Program-made: the position numbers and the translations under genes
Shown: in pieces, positions 7,300 through 15,297 of the stretch
How the letters are laid out: every line of letters starts with the position of its first letter
Position numbering within the stretch: the stretch's first letter is position 1
The notes under the pieces: generated by a model
The model's input: the letters and a program-made list of their open reading frames with translations, nothing else
Databases searched by the model: none
What the model was told of the DNA's origin: nothing
Assembly: GCA_964629885.1 (NCBI GenBank)
Contig: CAZVRJ010000009.1
Coordinates: 1 to 64,000, forward strand
Direction: 5' to 3'
Length of the DNA: 64,000 nt
Origin: CAYWCV01 sp964629885
GTDB taxonomy: Bacteria > Bacteroidota > Rhodothermia > Balneolales > CAYWCV01

Positions 7300-8999
7300 A
7301 GGGTGCCCTTCGAGCTTGGGATGGTATTCAAGATGCGTGGATTGCGGATGAGCGCCTGACGCATGCAACGTGCAAATCCCTTGAAGCATGCTTCGATTTT
7401 GTGGTGGTCGTTCTCACCCTTCACGGATATCTGCAGGGTGGCCTTCAGGCTCATTGCGAGTGAATGGAACACGTGCTTGGTCATTTCGGTGGGGAAGGCA
7501 CCGACATATTCGCGGGTGAACTCGCCCTCGAATGTCATGTACGGACGACCCGAAAGATCCATCGCGATCGTGGCTTGCGCCTCGTCCATCGGCAGCACGA
7601 AGCCGAACCGCTCGATGCCACGTTTGTCGCCGAGTGCCTGCGTGATGGCGTCGCCCAGAGCAATGGCGGAGTCCTCTATGGTGTGGTGTTCGTCGATATC
7701 CAGATCTCCCTTACATTGCAACGAAATATCGATGAGCGCATGCTTGGCGATCTGGTCGAGCATATGGTCGTAGAAGGGTATTCCCGTCGATATCGACGAA
7801 ACGCCGGTGCCGTCGAGGTTCACCTCCACCGAAATGTCGGTCTCCTTGGTGGTGCGCTTAACGGTGGCGCGGCGGGCCGGTTCGGTTACCGTTTCACTGA
7901 TGGTGACGGCATCGGGCATGCTTAGCGTTATCTCGGTAGGCGGTGGTGTGTAGCCATCTCCCAATCCCAACTGCTTGTGCAGCATGGTCAGAAACTGGTC
8001 GTTTTCGGCAGGTGTTCCCACGGTAACACGTATCGTGTTCTCGCAGTGGATCTGGTCGCCACGGTAGCGTGCAACCACGCCGGCGTCGGCCATGGCCTTG
8101 TATACCTCAAACGCTTTCGGCACACGGATAAGTAGAAAATTGGAATCGCTGGGGAACACCACAACGGCATCCATCGTCATGAGCTCTCGCTCCAGACGCT
8201 CTCGCTCGGCAAGGATGTTGCCCACCTCAACCCTCATCTGCCCGACTCTGTCCATTGCCTCGAGAGCCGCCCTGCTCGTAAGCTGGTTGATGTTGTAGGG
8301 CGATTTGATCTTCATCATGTAGTGGATGATCTCGGCAGAGGCAAAGGCCATCCCGAGACGAATACCGGCCATGCCGAACGATTTCGATAGGGTCTGCAGC
8401 ACAACCAAATTCGGATAACGGTCGAGGTCCATGCACCAGCTGGCACTGTCAGTGAAGTCGATGTAGGCCTCGTCGACGACCACAATCCCATTGAAGCCAT
8501 CCAATATGGCTTCAATGTCGTGGCGATTCAGCAGGTTACCGGTCGGATTGTTCGGCGAGCACAGAAAGATGATCTTCGTCTCGGGACGAACCGCGGCGAG
8601 CACCTTCTCGGGCTCAAGCTGAAAATCGGGTGTAAGCGGCACTGTGTCGACGGGCACATTATTTACCGATGCGGCAACCTTGTACATGCCGTAGGTAGGC
8701 GGGGTGATCAGGATGCGGTCGTGTGCCGGCTCGCAAAAGATGCGGATGAGCAGGTCGATGGGCTCGTCGCTGCCCACACCTGTGAACACTTGGTCGGGAT
8801 ACACACCGCGAAAGGCGGCGATTTTTTGCTTGAGCTCTTTTTGATATGGATCCGGATACCGGTTCAGACCCGGTTCGCCGGTCACCGCACCAAAACTGTT
8901 TTCGTTGGCGTCGAGCAGCGTGCCACGTTCATAGTCGTCGCGTGCGCAGCGGTATGGCGACAAGGCAAGGATATTTGGACGGATGAGGGAGGATATCAT
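7296..8999 (-). CDS. hisCB: Fused histidinol-phosphate aminotransferase and imidazoleglycerol-phosphate dehydratase (HisC-HisB)
   Basis: One 567-residue frame holds two complete enzymes. Residues 1-345 are HisC, a PLP aminotransferase: DANEN near the N-terminus, SPNNPTG at 148-154, VVDEAYIDF, and the PLP lysine in LSKSFGMAG (about residue 206). A linker around 346-374 leads to residues 375-567, the HisB dehydratase, with its manganese-binding histidines in FYDHMLDQIAKH, DEHHTIED and HVFHSLAMS...DHHKIEA. HisB forms imidazole acetol phosphate and HisC transaminates it, so consecutive steps are joined. No phosphatase (HAD) domain is present, unlike enterobacterial HisB. The start lies after a repeat-filled 144-base gap following hisD and has no obvious Shine-Dalgarno. 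Confidence 0.93.
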   Translation of the reverse strand: MISSLIRPNILALSPYRCARDDYERGTLLDANENSFGAVTGEPGLNRYPDPYQKELKQKIAAFRGVYPDQVFTGVGSDEPIDLLIRIFCEPAHDRILITPPTYGMYKVAASVNNVPVDTVPLTPDFQLEPEKVLAAVRPETKIIFLCSPNNPTGNLLNRHDIEAILDGFNGIVVVDEAYIDFTDSASWCMDLDRYPNLVVLQTLSKSFGMAGIRLGMAFASAEIIHYMMKIKSPYNINQLTSRAALEAMDRVGQMRVEVGNILAERERLERELMTMDAVVVFPSDSNFLLIRVPKAFEVYKAMADAGVVARYRGDQIHCENTIRVTVGTPAENDQFLTMLHKQLGLGDGYTPPPTEITLSMPDAVTISETVTEPARRATVKRTTKETDISVEVNLDGTGVSSISTGIPFYDHMLDQIAKHALIDISLQCKGDLDIDEHHTIEDSAIALGDAITQALGDKRGIERFGFVLPMDEAQATIAMDLSGRPYMTFEGEFTREYVGAFPTEMTKHVFHSLAMSLKATLQISVKGENDHHKIEACFKGFARCMRQALIRNPRILNTIPSSKGTL

Positions 9000-9000
9000 A

Positions 9001-9130
9001 GGGGTCGGGGATCAGGGATCAGGGGATCAGGGGCATCAAAGGTATCAAGGGCATCATAATTCAGGGTATCCAAGGCATCAGAGGCGTCATGGGGATCAGA
9101 TTGATGCCATGGATGCCATGGAAGCCACTG
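9001..9130. repeat. Degenerate tandem repeats between hisD and hisCB
   Basis: The spacer inside the his operon is made of short words: GGGGATCAGG copies at about 9005-9030, then GGCATCA/GGTATCAAGG copies, then an ATGCCATGG duplication near 9106-9120. The first word recurs in the spacer at 40050-40070 (opposite strand) and the GGCATCCAAGGCATC word recurs at 21659-21690. No open reading frame of substance is seen. Confidence 0.7.
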
Positions 9131-9143
9131 ATGCCCTGCTTTG

Positions 9144-10442
9144 TCATTTCTGTATCAGCCTAATATTAACGGCATTAGCATGTGCGTCGAGGCCTTCGGC
9201 TTGGGCGAGGCGAATTACGTGCGGTCCAAGTTGACGTAGTCCGTCTTCGGTGAGCTCCTGAACGGTCATCTTACGCACGAAACTATCGACCGACACACCG
9301 CTGTACATGCGAGCATAACCATAGGTGGGCAGCGTGTGATTGGTGCCCGAGGCGTAGTCGCCAACGCTTTCGGGGGTCCAATGCCCAACAAATACCGATC
9401 CGGCGTTGACGACCGAATCGACCAGTGACGTAGCGTTGGCTGTCTGGATAATGAGGTGTTCTGGTGCGTAAATGTTACTGAATGCGACGGCTTCTTCGGT
9501 TGTCGATACACTCAACGCATAGCTTTTTGAGATGGCTTGACGCGCAATTTCGGCTCGCGGAAGGGCCTCAAGCTGGTCTGAAAGCGTAATCTCGAGCTCA
9601 TCGAGGTCAAACCCCTCAACGGCAACCAATACCACCTGGCTGTCGGTGCCGTGCTCAGCTTGTGACAGCAGGTCGGCTGCTACCCAGGCGGGATTTGCTG
9701 AAGCATCGGCGATCACAAGCACCTCCGAAGGTCCCGCTGGCATGTCGATGGCCACCATTGCTTCGGTATTTTGCAACAGCATCTTGGCGGCTGTCACGTA
9801 TTGGTTGCCCGGGCCGAGGATTTTATCCACTTTGGGAACGGTTTCGGTACCTAACGCCATAGCAGCCACGGCTTGTGCACCGCCTGCCAACAGGATATGC
9901 GTCACTCCACACTGTTGGGCAATGTAGATGATTTCGGGGGCTACGGATCCGTCGGGTCGTGGTGGAGTCGCTAAAACGATTGTCTTGCAGCCAGCAATCT
10001 GGGCTGGAATCCCAAGCATAAGCGCAGTTGATGGCAGAATGGCTGTCCCACCGGGCACATAGATTCCGACGTTTTCGATGGGGCGGGTTACTCGACGGCA
10101 AACAACACCTGGCATGGTCTCGATTTCGAGCGTGAGCCCCATTTGTGGACGGTGGAAGGCATAGATGTTGTTGTATGCTACATCTATAGACTCCTTCAAG
10201 TTTGGATCAAGGTCGGGTTCGTCATCCGGAACAGGCATGCATACAGTTGGTATGGTAGCTTTATCGAATTGCTTTGTGTATCGTCGAACAGCCTCATCAC
10301 CCTCCTCATCGACGGCTTCGATAATAGGTCCAACCGTCTCAAAAATCGACATGAAATCGATCTTCGGCCTCTCGCATAGCTCTTGGATGGTGTTTTCATC
10401 AAGCTGTGACAGCGAGTAGCGTTTTAAAAGATGTGATTTCAT
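9144..10442 (-). CDS. hisD: Histidinol dehydrogenase HisD
   Basis: A 432-residue NAD- and zinc-dependent enzyme that oxidises histidinol to histidine in two steps. Typical segments are VPGGTAILPSTALMLGIPA, GGAQAVAAMALGTETVPKVDKILGPGN (split here by family numbering), DMPAGPSEVLVIAD, LLSQAEHGTDSQ, APEHLI with the catalytic Glu-His, and NHTLPT near the C-terminus. The length is standard. Its ATG shares one base with the hisG stop (TGATG), so the two are coupled. A 144-base repeat-rich gap separates it from hisCB. Confidence 0.95.
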   Translation of the reverse strand: MKSHLLKRYSLSQLDENTIQELCERPKIDFMSIFETVGPIIEAVDEEGDEAVRRYTKQFDKATIPTVCMPVPDDEPDLDPNLKESIDVAYNNIYAFHRPQMGLTLEIETMPGVVCRRVTRPIENVGIYVPGGTAILPSTALMLGIPAQIAGCKTIVLATPPRPDGSVAPEIIYIAQQCGVTHILLAGGAQAVAAMALGTETVPKVDKILGPGNQYVTAAKMLLQNTEAMVAIDMPAGPSEVLVIADASANPAWVAADLLSQAEHGTDSQVVLVAVEGFDLDELEITLSDQLEALPRAEIARQAISKSYALSVSTTEEAVAFSNIYAPEHLIIQTANATSLVDSVVNAGSVFVGHWTPESVGDYASGTNHTLPTYGYARMYSGVSVDSFVRKMTVQELTEDGLRQLGPHVIRLAQAEGLDAHANAVNIRLIQK

Positions 10443-11308
10443 CAGTCGATCATGCTTTCAATTGGCAGAATCACGATACCACTGGCACCAGCGTCGCGCA
10501 GCTCTTCCATAACCTCCCAAAAACGGTCGATGGGTATAACGGAGTGAACAGCGATCATTCCATCTTCAGCCAAGGGTAGCACTGTAGGGCTTTTAAGGGC
10601 TGGGATGATGCCACGAATGCGATCGAGTGACGCCGCGGGAGCGTTCATCATGATATATCGGCTGCTTTGTGCCTTCTGCTGTCCATGGATACGGATGAGC
10701 AGTTTGTTGATGAGCTCGGTCTTTTCAGTTGACAGCGTCTTACGTGTGCGTACCAGCTGGGTTTGACTGCGGAAGATGGTTTCAATTTCGGAGAGTCCGT
10801 TGGCGCGAAGCGTGCTGCCTGTCGAGACTAGATCGCAGATAGCATCGGCAACGTCGAGCTTAGGAGCAATTTCTACCGACCCGGAGATTTCGACAATGTC
10901 GACTGTCTGTCCGATCGACGTAAAATAATCGCGGGTTAGATTTGGGTAGCTGGTCGCAATCCTTTTTCCCCCTAACTGTGAAGTATCTCGAATGCCATGC
11001 TCTTTCGGGGCGGCGATGCATAGGCGACAGTGTCCATAATCAAGCTCCTTGATGATTTCGACGTCCGCTCGGCGTTCGGCTACCACATTTGCACCTACGA
11101 ATCCAAGGTCACAAACCCCATCTTCAACGTATTCGGGGATATCGTCGTCGCGTACGAAGAGTAGCTCGATGGGATAGTTTCGGCAACGGATGAGCAGGTG
11201 ATCTTTGTAGGTGTCGAACTTGAGACCGATGTTTTGCAACAGGGCGGTGGTTTTTTCAGTCAGACGACCGCTTTTTTGTAGCGCTATGCGCAGGGACGGA
11301 GACTCCAT
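10442..11308 (-). CDS. hisG: ATP phosphoribosyltransferase, long form HisG
   Basis: A 288-residue protein that joins ATP and PRPP, the committed step of histidine synthesis. The length and the C-terminal 75 residues (from about SSRYIMMNAPAASL to the ILPIESMID end) mark the long form with its own ACT-like regulatory domain, so no HisZ subunit is needed. The N-terminal IALQKSGRL and the CDLVSTGSTLRANGL PRPP-binding loop are characteristic. It is the first large gene of the operon, preceded by a pyrimidine-rich leader and a His-rich mini-ORF, so attenuation is likely in addition to feedback inhibition by histidine. Confidence 0.95.
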   Translation of the reverse strand: MESPSLRIALQKSGRLTEKTTALLQNIGLKFDTYKDHLLIRCRNYPIELLFVRDDDIPEYVEDGVCDLGFVGANVVAERRADVEIIKELDYGHCRLCIAAPKEHGIRDTSQLGGKRIATSYPNLTRDYFTSIGQTVDIVEISGSVEIAPKLDVADAICDLVSTGSTLRANGLSEIETIFRSQTQLVRTRKTLSTEKTELINKLLIRIHGQQKAQSSRYIMMNAPAASLDRIRGIIPALKSPTVLPLAEDGMIAVHSVIPIDRFWEVMEELRDAGASGIVILPIESMID

Positions 11309-11384
11309 AGGGAAGGATGAAAGAATAAGGAAAAAAGAATAAGGAAGGAGGAGGAATAGGAGGAAGGAAAAAGGAGGGCAGGGT
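11309..11384 (-). promoter_or_regulatory. Long polypyrimidine tract in the hisG 5' leader
   Basis: About 75 bases immediately upstream of the hisG ATG are almost entirely C and T on the transcribed strand (the plus strand reads as GGAGGAA-type purines). A C-rich, G-poor RNA of this kind could be a Rho-loading or S1-binding stretch. It also leaves hisG without a Shine-Dalgarno. The function is inference; the composition is directly visible. Confidence 0.5.
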
Positions 11385-11406
11385 TAAATAGCATGGGGTG
11401 CCCGGG

Positions 11407-11422
11407 AGCTCGGTTGCGAGCT
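11407..11422 (-). promoter_or_regulatory. Perfect hairpin in the his leader
   Basis: AGCTCG, a four-base loop and CGAGCT form a perfect six-pair stem downstream of the terminator-like hairpin and upstream of the polypyrimidine tract. No U-run follows, so it is not itself an intrinsic terminator; it may be a pause or competing structure. Confidence 0.4.
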
Positions 11423-11424
11423 GT

Positions 11425-11447
11425 AAAAAACGGCTTCAGTGGCCGCT
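11425..11447 (-). terminator. Attenuator-type hairpin of the his operon
   Basis: On the minus strand AGCGGC and GCCGTT form a short GC-rich stem (six pairs, one G-U) around the seven-base loop CACTGAA, followed by a run of T (11425-11430). The loop contains the stop codon of the His-rich leader ORF, so a ribosome stalled on the late His codons would cover the 5' arm. That placement suggests a transcription attenuator. The stem is short, so strength is uncertain. Confidence 0.5.
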
Positions 11448-11483
11448 ATGGTGACGATGATGTCGCTTAGAAGCAATAAACAT
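11436..11483 (-). CDS. hisL: His operon leader peptide
   Basis: A 15-codon ORF reads MFIASKRHHRHHSGH and stops at TGA (11436-11438). Five of the last eight residues are histidine, including two adjacent pairs. It lies about 130 bases upstream of hisG on the same strand and ends inside a terminator-like hairpin. This is the classical layout of an attenuator leader, where ribosome stalling on His codons reports a shortage of charged tRNA-His. The sequence between ORF and hisG is otherwise non-coding. No strong Shine-Dalgarno is visible before the ATG (the preceding bases are T-rich). Confidence 0.75.
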   Translation of the reverse strand: MFIASKRHHRHHSGH

Positions 11484-11615
11484 ATCAAAAGATAAAAAAA
11501 AATTTCGCGAAGCGCGTAAGGAATTGCTTTGGCGTGTATCTATAGAGTAAGGGACGCGATGAAAGTTGCCCACATCAGCGATAATAAACATCAAAACCTA
11601 ACAGGAGTTCCAACT

Positions 11616-11873
11616 ATGAAAACAATGTTTAAAGCATCTTTGGTGACACTCATCCTAGCCGGATGGGCAGCAACAGGAACAGGGGCAAATGCACAGACTT
11701 TGCCTACAACAGACGGGCAACATTGCGAGCCATATGTGTCTAGCGTTCAGTACGCCAAGACCCGCATCGGCAATCTCTGCCTTTTCAAAGGAAACTGGGT
11801 GTGCTATGCCGAGTTCACTCCTAACAAAGATTGCGACAAGACTCAACCAGACACCAGTCTTGGCGAAGGTTGA
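11616..11873 (+). CDS. Small exported four-Cys peptide
   Basis: 85 residues: a signal peptide of about 26 residues (FKASLVTLILAGWAATGTGANAQ) then a roughly 60-residue mature part with four cysteines (HCEP, NLCLF, WVCYA, KDCDK). AGGAG at 11603-11607 is eight bases from ATG 11616, which decides this start over the upstream in-frame ATG at 11529. It is followed by a strong hairpin terminator and then a beta-propeller gene and a membrane protein gene. The layout resembles Bacteroidota loci where a short exported peptide (NVEALA type) precedes a six-bladed beta-propeller protein, although this sequence lacks the NVEALA motif. Function unknown. Confidence 0.7.
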   Translation: MKTMFKASLVTLILAGWAATGTGANAQTLPTTDGQHCEPYVSSVQYAKTRIGNLCLFKGNWVCYAEFTPNKDCDKTQPDTSLGEG

Positions 11874-11900
11874 TTACGAATCGCAATGCTGACAACAACA

Positions 11901-11930
11901 CAGGGTGGAGGGAAACCTCCATCCTGCTTT
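11901..11930 (+). terminator. Strong terminator with GAAA tetraloop
   Basis: CAGGGTGGAGG, tetraloop GAAA, CCTCCATCCTG: eleven pairs with one G-U, then CTTTAT. It sits between the small Cys peptide and the beta-propeller gene, so it probably limits read-through and makes the peptide the most abundant product. Confidence 0.7.
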
Positions 11931-11953
11931 ATCTCATATAAATCATATTTCAC

Positions 11954-13036
11954 ATGTGGCGTTTACTTCTATTGGTCATAATTACGACTGTAATGGCATT
12001 GCTGGGAATGGACCGGATGCCAAACTCAGATACACTTGTCGCAGGTTCAATCAAGGCACCCCTCACAGAACTATTTAGAAGAGATGGTAACCTCTTTGAG
12101 CCGAACTGGATCATAGCTGATGCTGGACATAAACTTTGGGTTAGCGATGCTGTTCATCAGTCATTGACCCTATACATATACGATCTTCAAAATGATGAAG
12201 CTACGAAATCGCTCCGCATGGGGAGGGGTCCGGGAGAACTAGCTGAAATGGGCATGAAATGGATGAGCACACTCAGTTCGGGCGACAAGGTAATATTCGA
12301 TGTAGGGTCCTACCGAATGCAGCGCTATAGTGCCGAGCTTGAAAAACCGACTGCCGTTCGCATTACATCAGGACCCAGTCAATGGCTGAATGCCCACATC
12401 TTAGCCGATACTTTGCTAGTGGTATCTCCTATGAGCCCGAATCACGTGCTGCAAACCTACCAATTTGATCCTAAGGCCAATCAGACTGGTACGTTGGTTT
12501 ACCAGATTGGAAATCTGGACAAACCGGAGTTGAAATTAATGAGCAATTTTCTGCTCAAAAATGGGCATGTGGCAGTTCATGGTAATTCCATTTACTACAG
12601 CTACTTATTTGCACCTTATGTCTTGAAAGTCGATCCGCGTGGATTGCAATGGATTGGAGGGACAGAGGTAGGCTCTGGATTTCCTGTAAACACGAAGAAT
12701 CCAAACGAGATTCGAATGCCGGATGCTAGCCAACACGCTCAGCAGACCATATCTATCGCAGCCGATGCTGACCGCGTGTACGTGTTGCATAATGGCGAGA
12801 AAGCTGGTTTTTGGAAGTCCATGTGGGCAACCGTTACCAACGATTTCAGTGACATCGATGAACAATTGAATGCATCAAACCGGCTTCGTATCTACAATGC
12901 TCGAAATGGGAGCTTTGTGCAGGAGTGGACACTTCCCGTTAGAGCCCGACTTGTATCGGTGCATCGAGAATTCATGTATTTGACGACACAGGTCAACGGA
13001 CAATCCACAGTAGTTGCATACAGGATGAACCGATGA
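11954..13036 (+). CDS. Exported six-bladed beta-propeller-like protein
   Basis: 360 residues with a hydrophobic N-terminus (WRLLLLVIITTVMALLG). Repeated blade-like segments follow: DAGHKLWVSDAVHQSLTLY, SLRMGRGPGELAEM, VIFDVGSYRMQRYSAEL, GNSIYYSYLFAPYVLKV, ADRVYVLHNGEKAGF and EFMYLTTQVNGQSTVVAY. The GxGPGE turn is a feature of the TolB-like/BF2222-type six-bladed propellers of Bacteroidota. It is preceded by the small Cys peptide gene and coupled through an ATGA overlap to the membrane protein at 13033. No catalytic residues are evident; binding of a peptide or sensing is a guess. Confidence 0.65.
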   Translation: MWRLLLLVIITTVMALLGMDRMPNSDTLVAGSIKAPLTELFRRDGNLFEPNWIIADAGHKLWVSDAVHQSLTLYIYDLQNDEATKSLRMGRGPGELAEMGMKWMSTLSSGDKVIFDVGSYRMQRYSAELEKPTAVRITSGPSQWLNAHILADTLLVVSPMSPNHVLQTYQFDPKANQTGTLVYQIGNLDKPELKLMSNFLLKNGHVAVHGNSIYYSYLFAPYVLKVDPRGLQWIGGTEVGSGFPVNTKNPNEIRMPDASQHAQQTISIAADADRVYVLHNGEKAGFWKSMWATVTNDFSDIDEQLNASNRLRIYNARNGSFVQEWTLPVRARLVSVHREFMYLTTQVNGQSTVVAYRMNR

Positions 13037-13440
13037 GTCAACGATTTGTATCAGTGAGAAAGGCTCAGCTATTGGCCGGCATACTCGTTGTAGACCTTGG
13101 ATTTCTGTGGTTATCTCTTGCCTATCACGATATTCTCATCATCTTTTATTCCAGTGGGCTTTGGGTGGAAAGCTCACTGGGTATAATGTTAGCATTGGCA
13201 AGAAGTGTGCTTTTGTTCTTGGCCTATCATTTTCGATTCCCTGCAGGCGTTTCTATGCTAATTGGGTTGGAACTCGTTTCTGGCGTACTGATATCGATTA
13301 CAGATGTCTGGATTTACTTGGTTACCGACTGTGAGTGCGTGTTACAGATTGATGGGGCCATAGTCAGGCTTATGGTGCGATCTGCGGTTTTGGCGATTGT
13401 ATTAAGGTTACTTCAATCCCATCACAATCCCCACAAATGA
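13033..13440 (+). CDS. Small four-helix membrane protein with CxC motif
   Basis: 135 residues with four hydrophobic spans (about 13-32, 45-64, 70-95 and 110-128) and a Cys-x-Cys pair (TDCECVLQ, about residue 101) at the mouth of the last helix. Its size and the paired cysteines recall MauE/DoxX-type redox-associated membrane proteins, but similarity is too weak to assign. It is coupled by ATGA to the propeller gene. Its last 33 bases overlap the end of the convergent M20 peptidase gene. A thiol-handling role for the Cys-containing peptide upstream is a speculative but testable link. Confidence 0.6.
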   Translation: MSQRFVSVRKAQLLAGILVVDLGFLWLSLAYHDILIIFYSSGLWVESSLGIMLALARSVLLFLAYHFRFPAGVSMLIGLELVSGVLISITDVWIYLVTDCECVLQIDGAIVRLMVRSAVLAIVLRLLQSHHNPHK

Positions 13441-14712
13441 CTTGACACCGAGCAGAAGACCAGATTCGTCGATATAGAACTCGGGTGTGTGGTGGCTGGG
13501 AGACTTTTCATATGGAACATCCAGAGGCTTGCCACCCAGGAAGTACATGAATCCGGGGGCCTCGCGGCTGAAGAAGCTGAAGTCCTCTGCGCCGGTAACG
13601 GGATGGCGAAGCTTGATATTATCGTCGCCTGCAACGGCTTTGAGTATCGGCAATGTGCGATTGACCAAATCAGCATCGTTATAAGTAACGGGGTAAGATG
13701 TTGTGTAGGGTAGCTTTAGCTCCACAGTTGCACCCATTGCCTCGGCTACGTTATTCACTATGCGGCGGAAGTTATCGTGTACTAGTTTGCGGTCTTCGAT
13801 AGAAAGCGCCCGCAAAGTGCCCAGCATGACCACCTCTTCGGGGATGATGTTGCTCCTAACCCCGCCTTGAATGCTTCCGAAGGTGACAACTGCTGCATTC
13901 TCCGTCACGTTCACATTACGGCTCACGATAGTTTGGGCCGCAGTGATGATGTGTGCTGCGGTAACTATCGGGTCAATACTGCTCCAAGGATAGGCGCCAT
14001 GTGCCTGCTGCCCCTTCACAACGAGACGAAAATCGTCGGCACTTGCCATGGTTCCACCTGGTCGATACGTTATCGTATTTACATCGGTTTGTGAGTTCAC
14101 ATGGATACCAAACACAAAATCGACGTTTGGGTTACTCATTACCCCTTCTTTGACCATCAACTCAGCACCACCTTCCTCACCAACTGGTGGACCCTCTTCG
14201 GCAGGCTGGAACAAGAACTTGACGGTGCCACGAATCCTATCCTTGTGCTTAGCCAATACCGATGCAGTCGCCATCAGCATCGCAACATGTGTGTCGTGGC
14301 CGCAAGCATGCATTACTCCAACTTCCTGCCCGTTATATTCGCTCACCACTTGCGACCTAAACGGCAAGTCATTGCGCTCGGTCACTGGCAGAGCGTCCAT
14401 ATCGGCGCGAAGAGCAATTACTGGTCCAGGCAGACCTCCCTTAAGCAAACCAACTACGCCCGTGTGCGCAACCTCTGTTGTGACATCAATGCCCAAAGAC
14501 CTCAGATGATCTGCAACCATTTTGGACGTCCGAAATTCCCGGTTACCTAGTTCAGGATGTTGATGGATATCGCGCCGCCATTCGATCAATTGATCGTGGA
14601 TGGCCTCTATAGATGCCATAACATCATTAGGAATGGGCGACTGGGCTTTAGTGTACGTAGCTGATGCCAGAATAATTACTGTGAAAAATAAAAACGCTTT
14701 GACAGATCTCAT
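13408..14712 (-). CDS. Exported M20-family amidohydrolase
   Basis: 434 residues with a signal peptide (FLFFTVIILASATYTKAQ). It matches the M20D branch of zinc peptidases and amidohydrolases (IAA-amino acid hydrolase, hippuricase): WRRDIHQHPELG near residue 45, ALRADMDALP, the metal and catalytic segment MHACGHDTHVAMLM, QPAEEG with the catalytic Glu, FGIHVN, the dimerisation domain with HGAYPW, and the late His region. It would release amino acids or acyl groups from N-acyl amino acids in the periplasm. It lies downstream of the DinB and Pr6Pr genes, about 70 bases after DinB, and may be transcribed with them. Confidence 0.9.
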   Translation of the reverse strand: MRSVKAFLFFTVIILASATYTKAQSPIPNDVMASIEAIHDQLIEWRRDIHQHPELGNREFRTSKMVADHLRSLGIDVTTEVAHTGVVGLLKGGLPGPVIALRADMDALPVTERNDLPFRSQVVSEYNGQEVGVMHACGHDTHVAMLMATASVLAKHKDRIRGTVKFLFQPAEEGPPVGEEGGAELMVKEGVMSNPNVDFVFGIHVNSQTDVNTITYRPGGTMASADDFRLVVKGQQAHGAYPWSSIDPIVTAAHIITAAQTIVSRNVNVTENAAVVTFGSIQGGVRSNIIPEEVVMLGTLRALSIEDRKLVHDNFRRIVNNVAEAMGATVELKLPYTTSYPVTYNDADLVNRTLPILKAVAGDDNIKLRHPVTGAEDFSFFSREAPGFMYFLGGKPLDVPYEKSPSHHTPEFYIDESGLLLGVKSFVGIVMGLK

Positions 14713-14781
14713 AGGATAGACGACTTGGAAGTAAGTGGGTGCAGGTTTGGGAATGTGCTATAAAAAGACGAGATCACAAAA

Positions 14782-15297
14782 TCACAGGTCGAAATATCTG
14801 TCTTTTATCACGTTAAAATGATGGATTTGGTGTCCAACAATTGTAAATCCCAACCCTAAGACAGAAATCTGCTTGTCGTAACATGTGCCAACCCGGTGCA
14901 GTGCATGGGCAGAAAAGCTCTCAAAAAGATACATTGTAGATGCCCGTACTGACTCAAACTCCGTAAGTATTGACTCCAAGCTTCTCGAAGTCGCACCAGC
15001 CGTTTTTGCGTAAAGATTCTCATCGTAACCAGGCAGAACAGTTGAATCTTCGCGGGCGAAGCGCATAGCCCTATATGAAAATACACGTTCACTATCGATG
15101 AGATGTTGCAGGATGTCTTTTATTGTCCATTTTCCTGGTGCATATACGTTGTCACCGATTTTTTGAAACCGGTTGATGTCAACGGTTTCGATAGCCGTCA
15201 GAGAATTCTTAAAAGCAACACCAAGGTAGTCTTCAGGCACGAGCTGAATATACCTGTCGAAATAAACTGGCATTGGATTGATATCAGACTTCATCAT
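14782..15297 (-). CDS. DinB-family protein
   Basis: 171 residues of the DinB/YfiT four-helix bundle. Metal-ligand histidines are placed as usual: KWTIKDILQHLIDSERVFSYRA (first His), and VGHQIHHFNVIKDRY near the C-terminus (two more). The acidic RFAREDSTVLPGYDENLYA segment is typical of the DinB_2 subfamily. Two ATGs (15297 and 15294) overlap the upstream stop as ATGATGA. Family members include thiol transferases and damage-induced proteins; the substrate here is unknown. Confidence 0.85.
   Translation of the reverse strand: MMKSDINPMPVYFDRYIQLVPEDYLGVAFKNSLTAIETVDINRFQKIGDNVYAPGKWTIKDILQHLIDSERVFSYRAMRFAREDSTVLPGYDENLYAKTAGATSRSLESILTEFESVRASTMYLFESFSAHALHRVGTCYDKQISVLGLGFTIVGHQIHHFNVIKDRYFDL

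Noticed and set aside
9000..9143. Possible CRISPR-like array in the his operon
   Set aside because: Units are 7-10 bases, degenerate and without regular unique spacers, and no cas genes are nearby.
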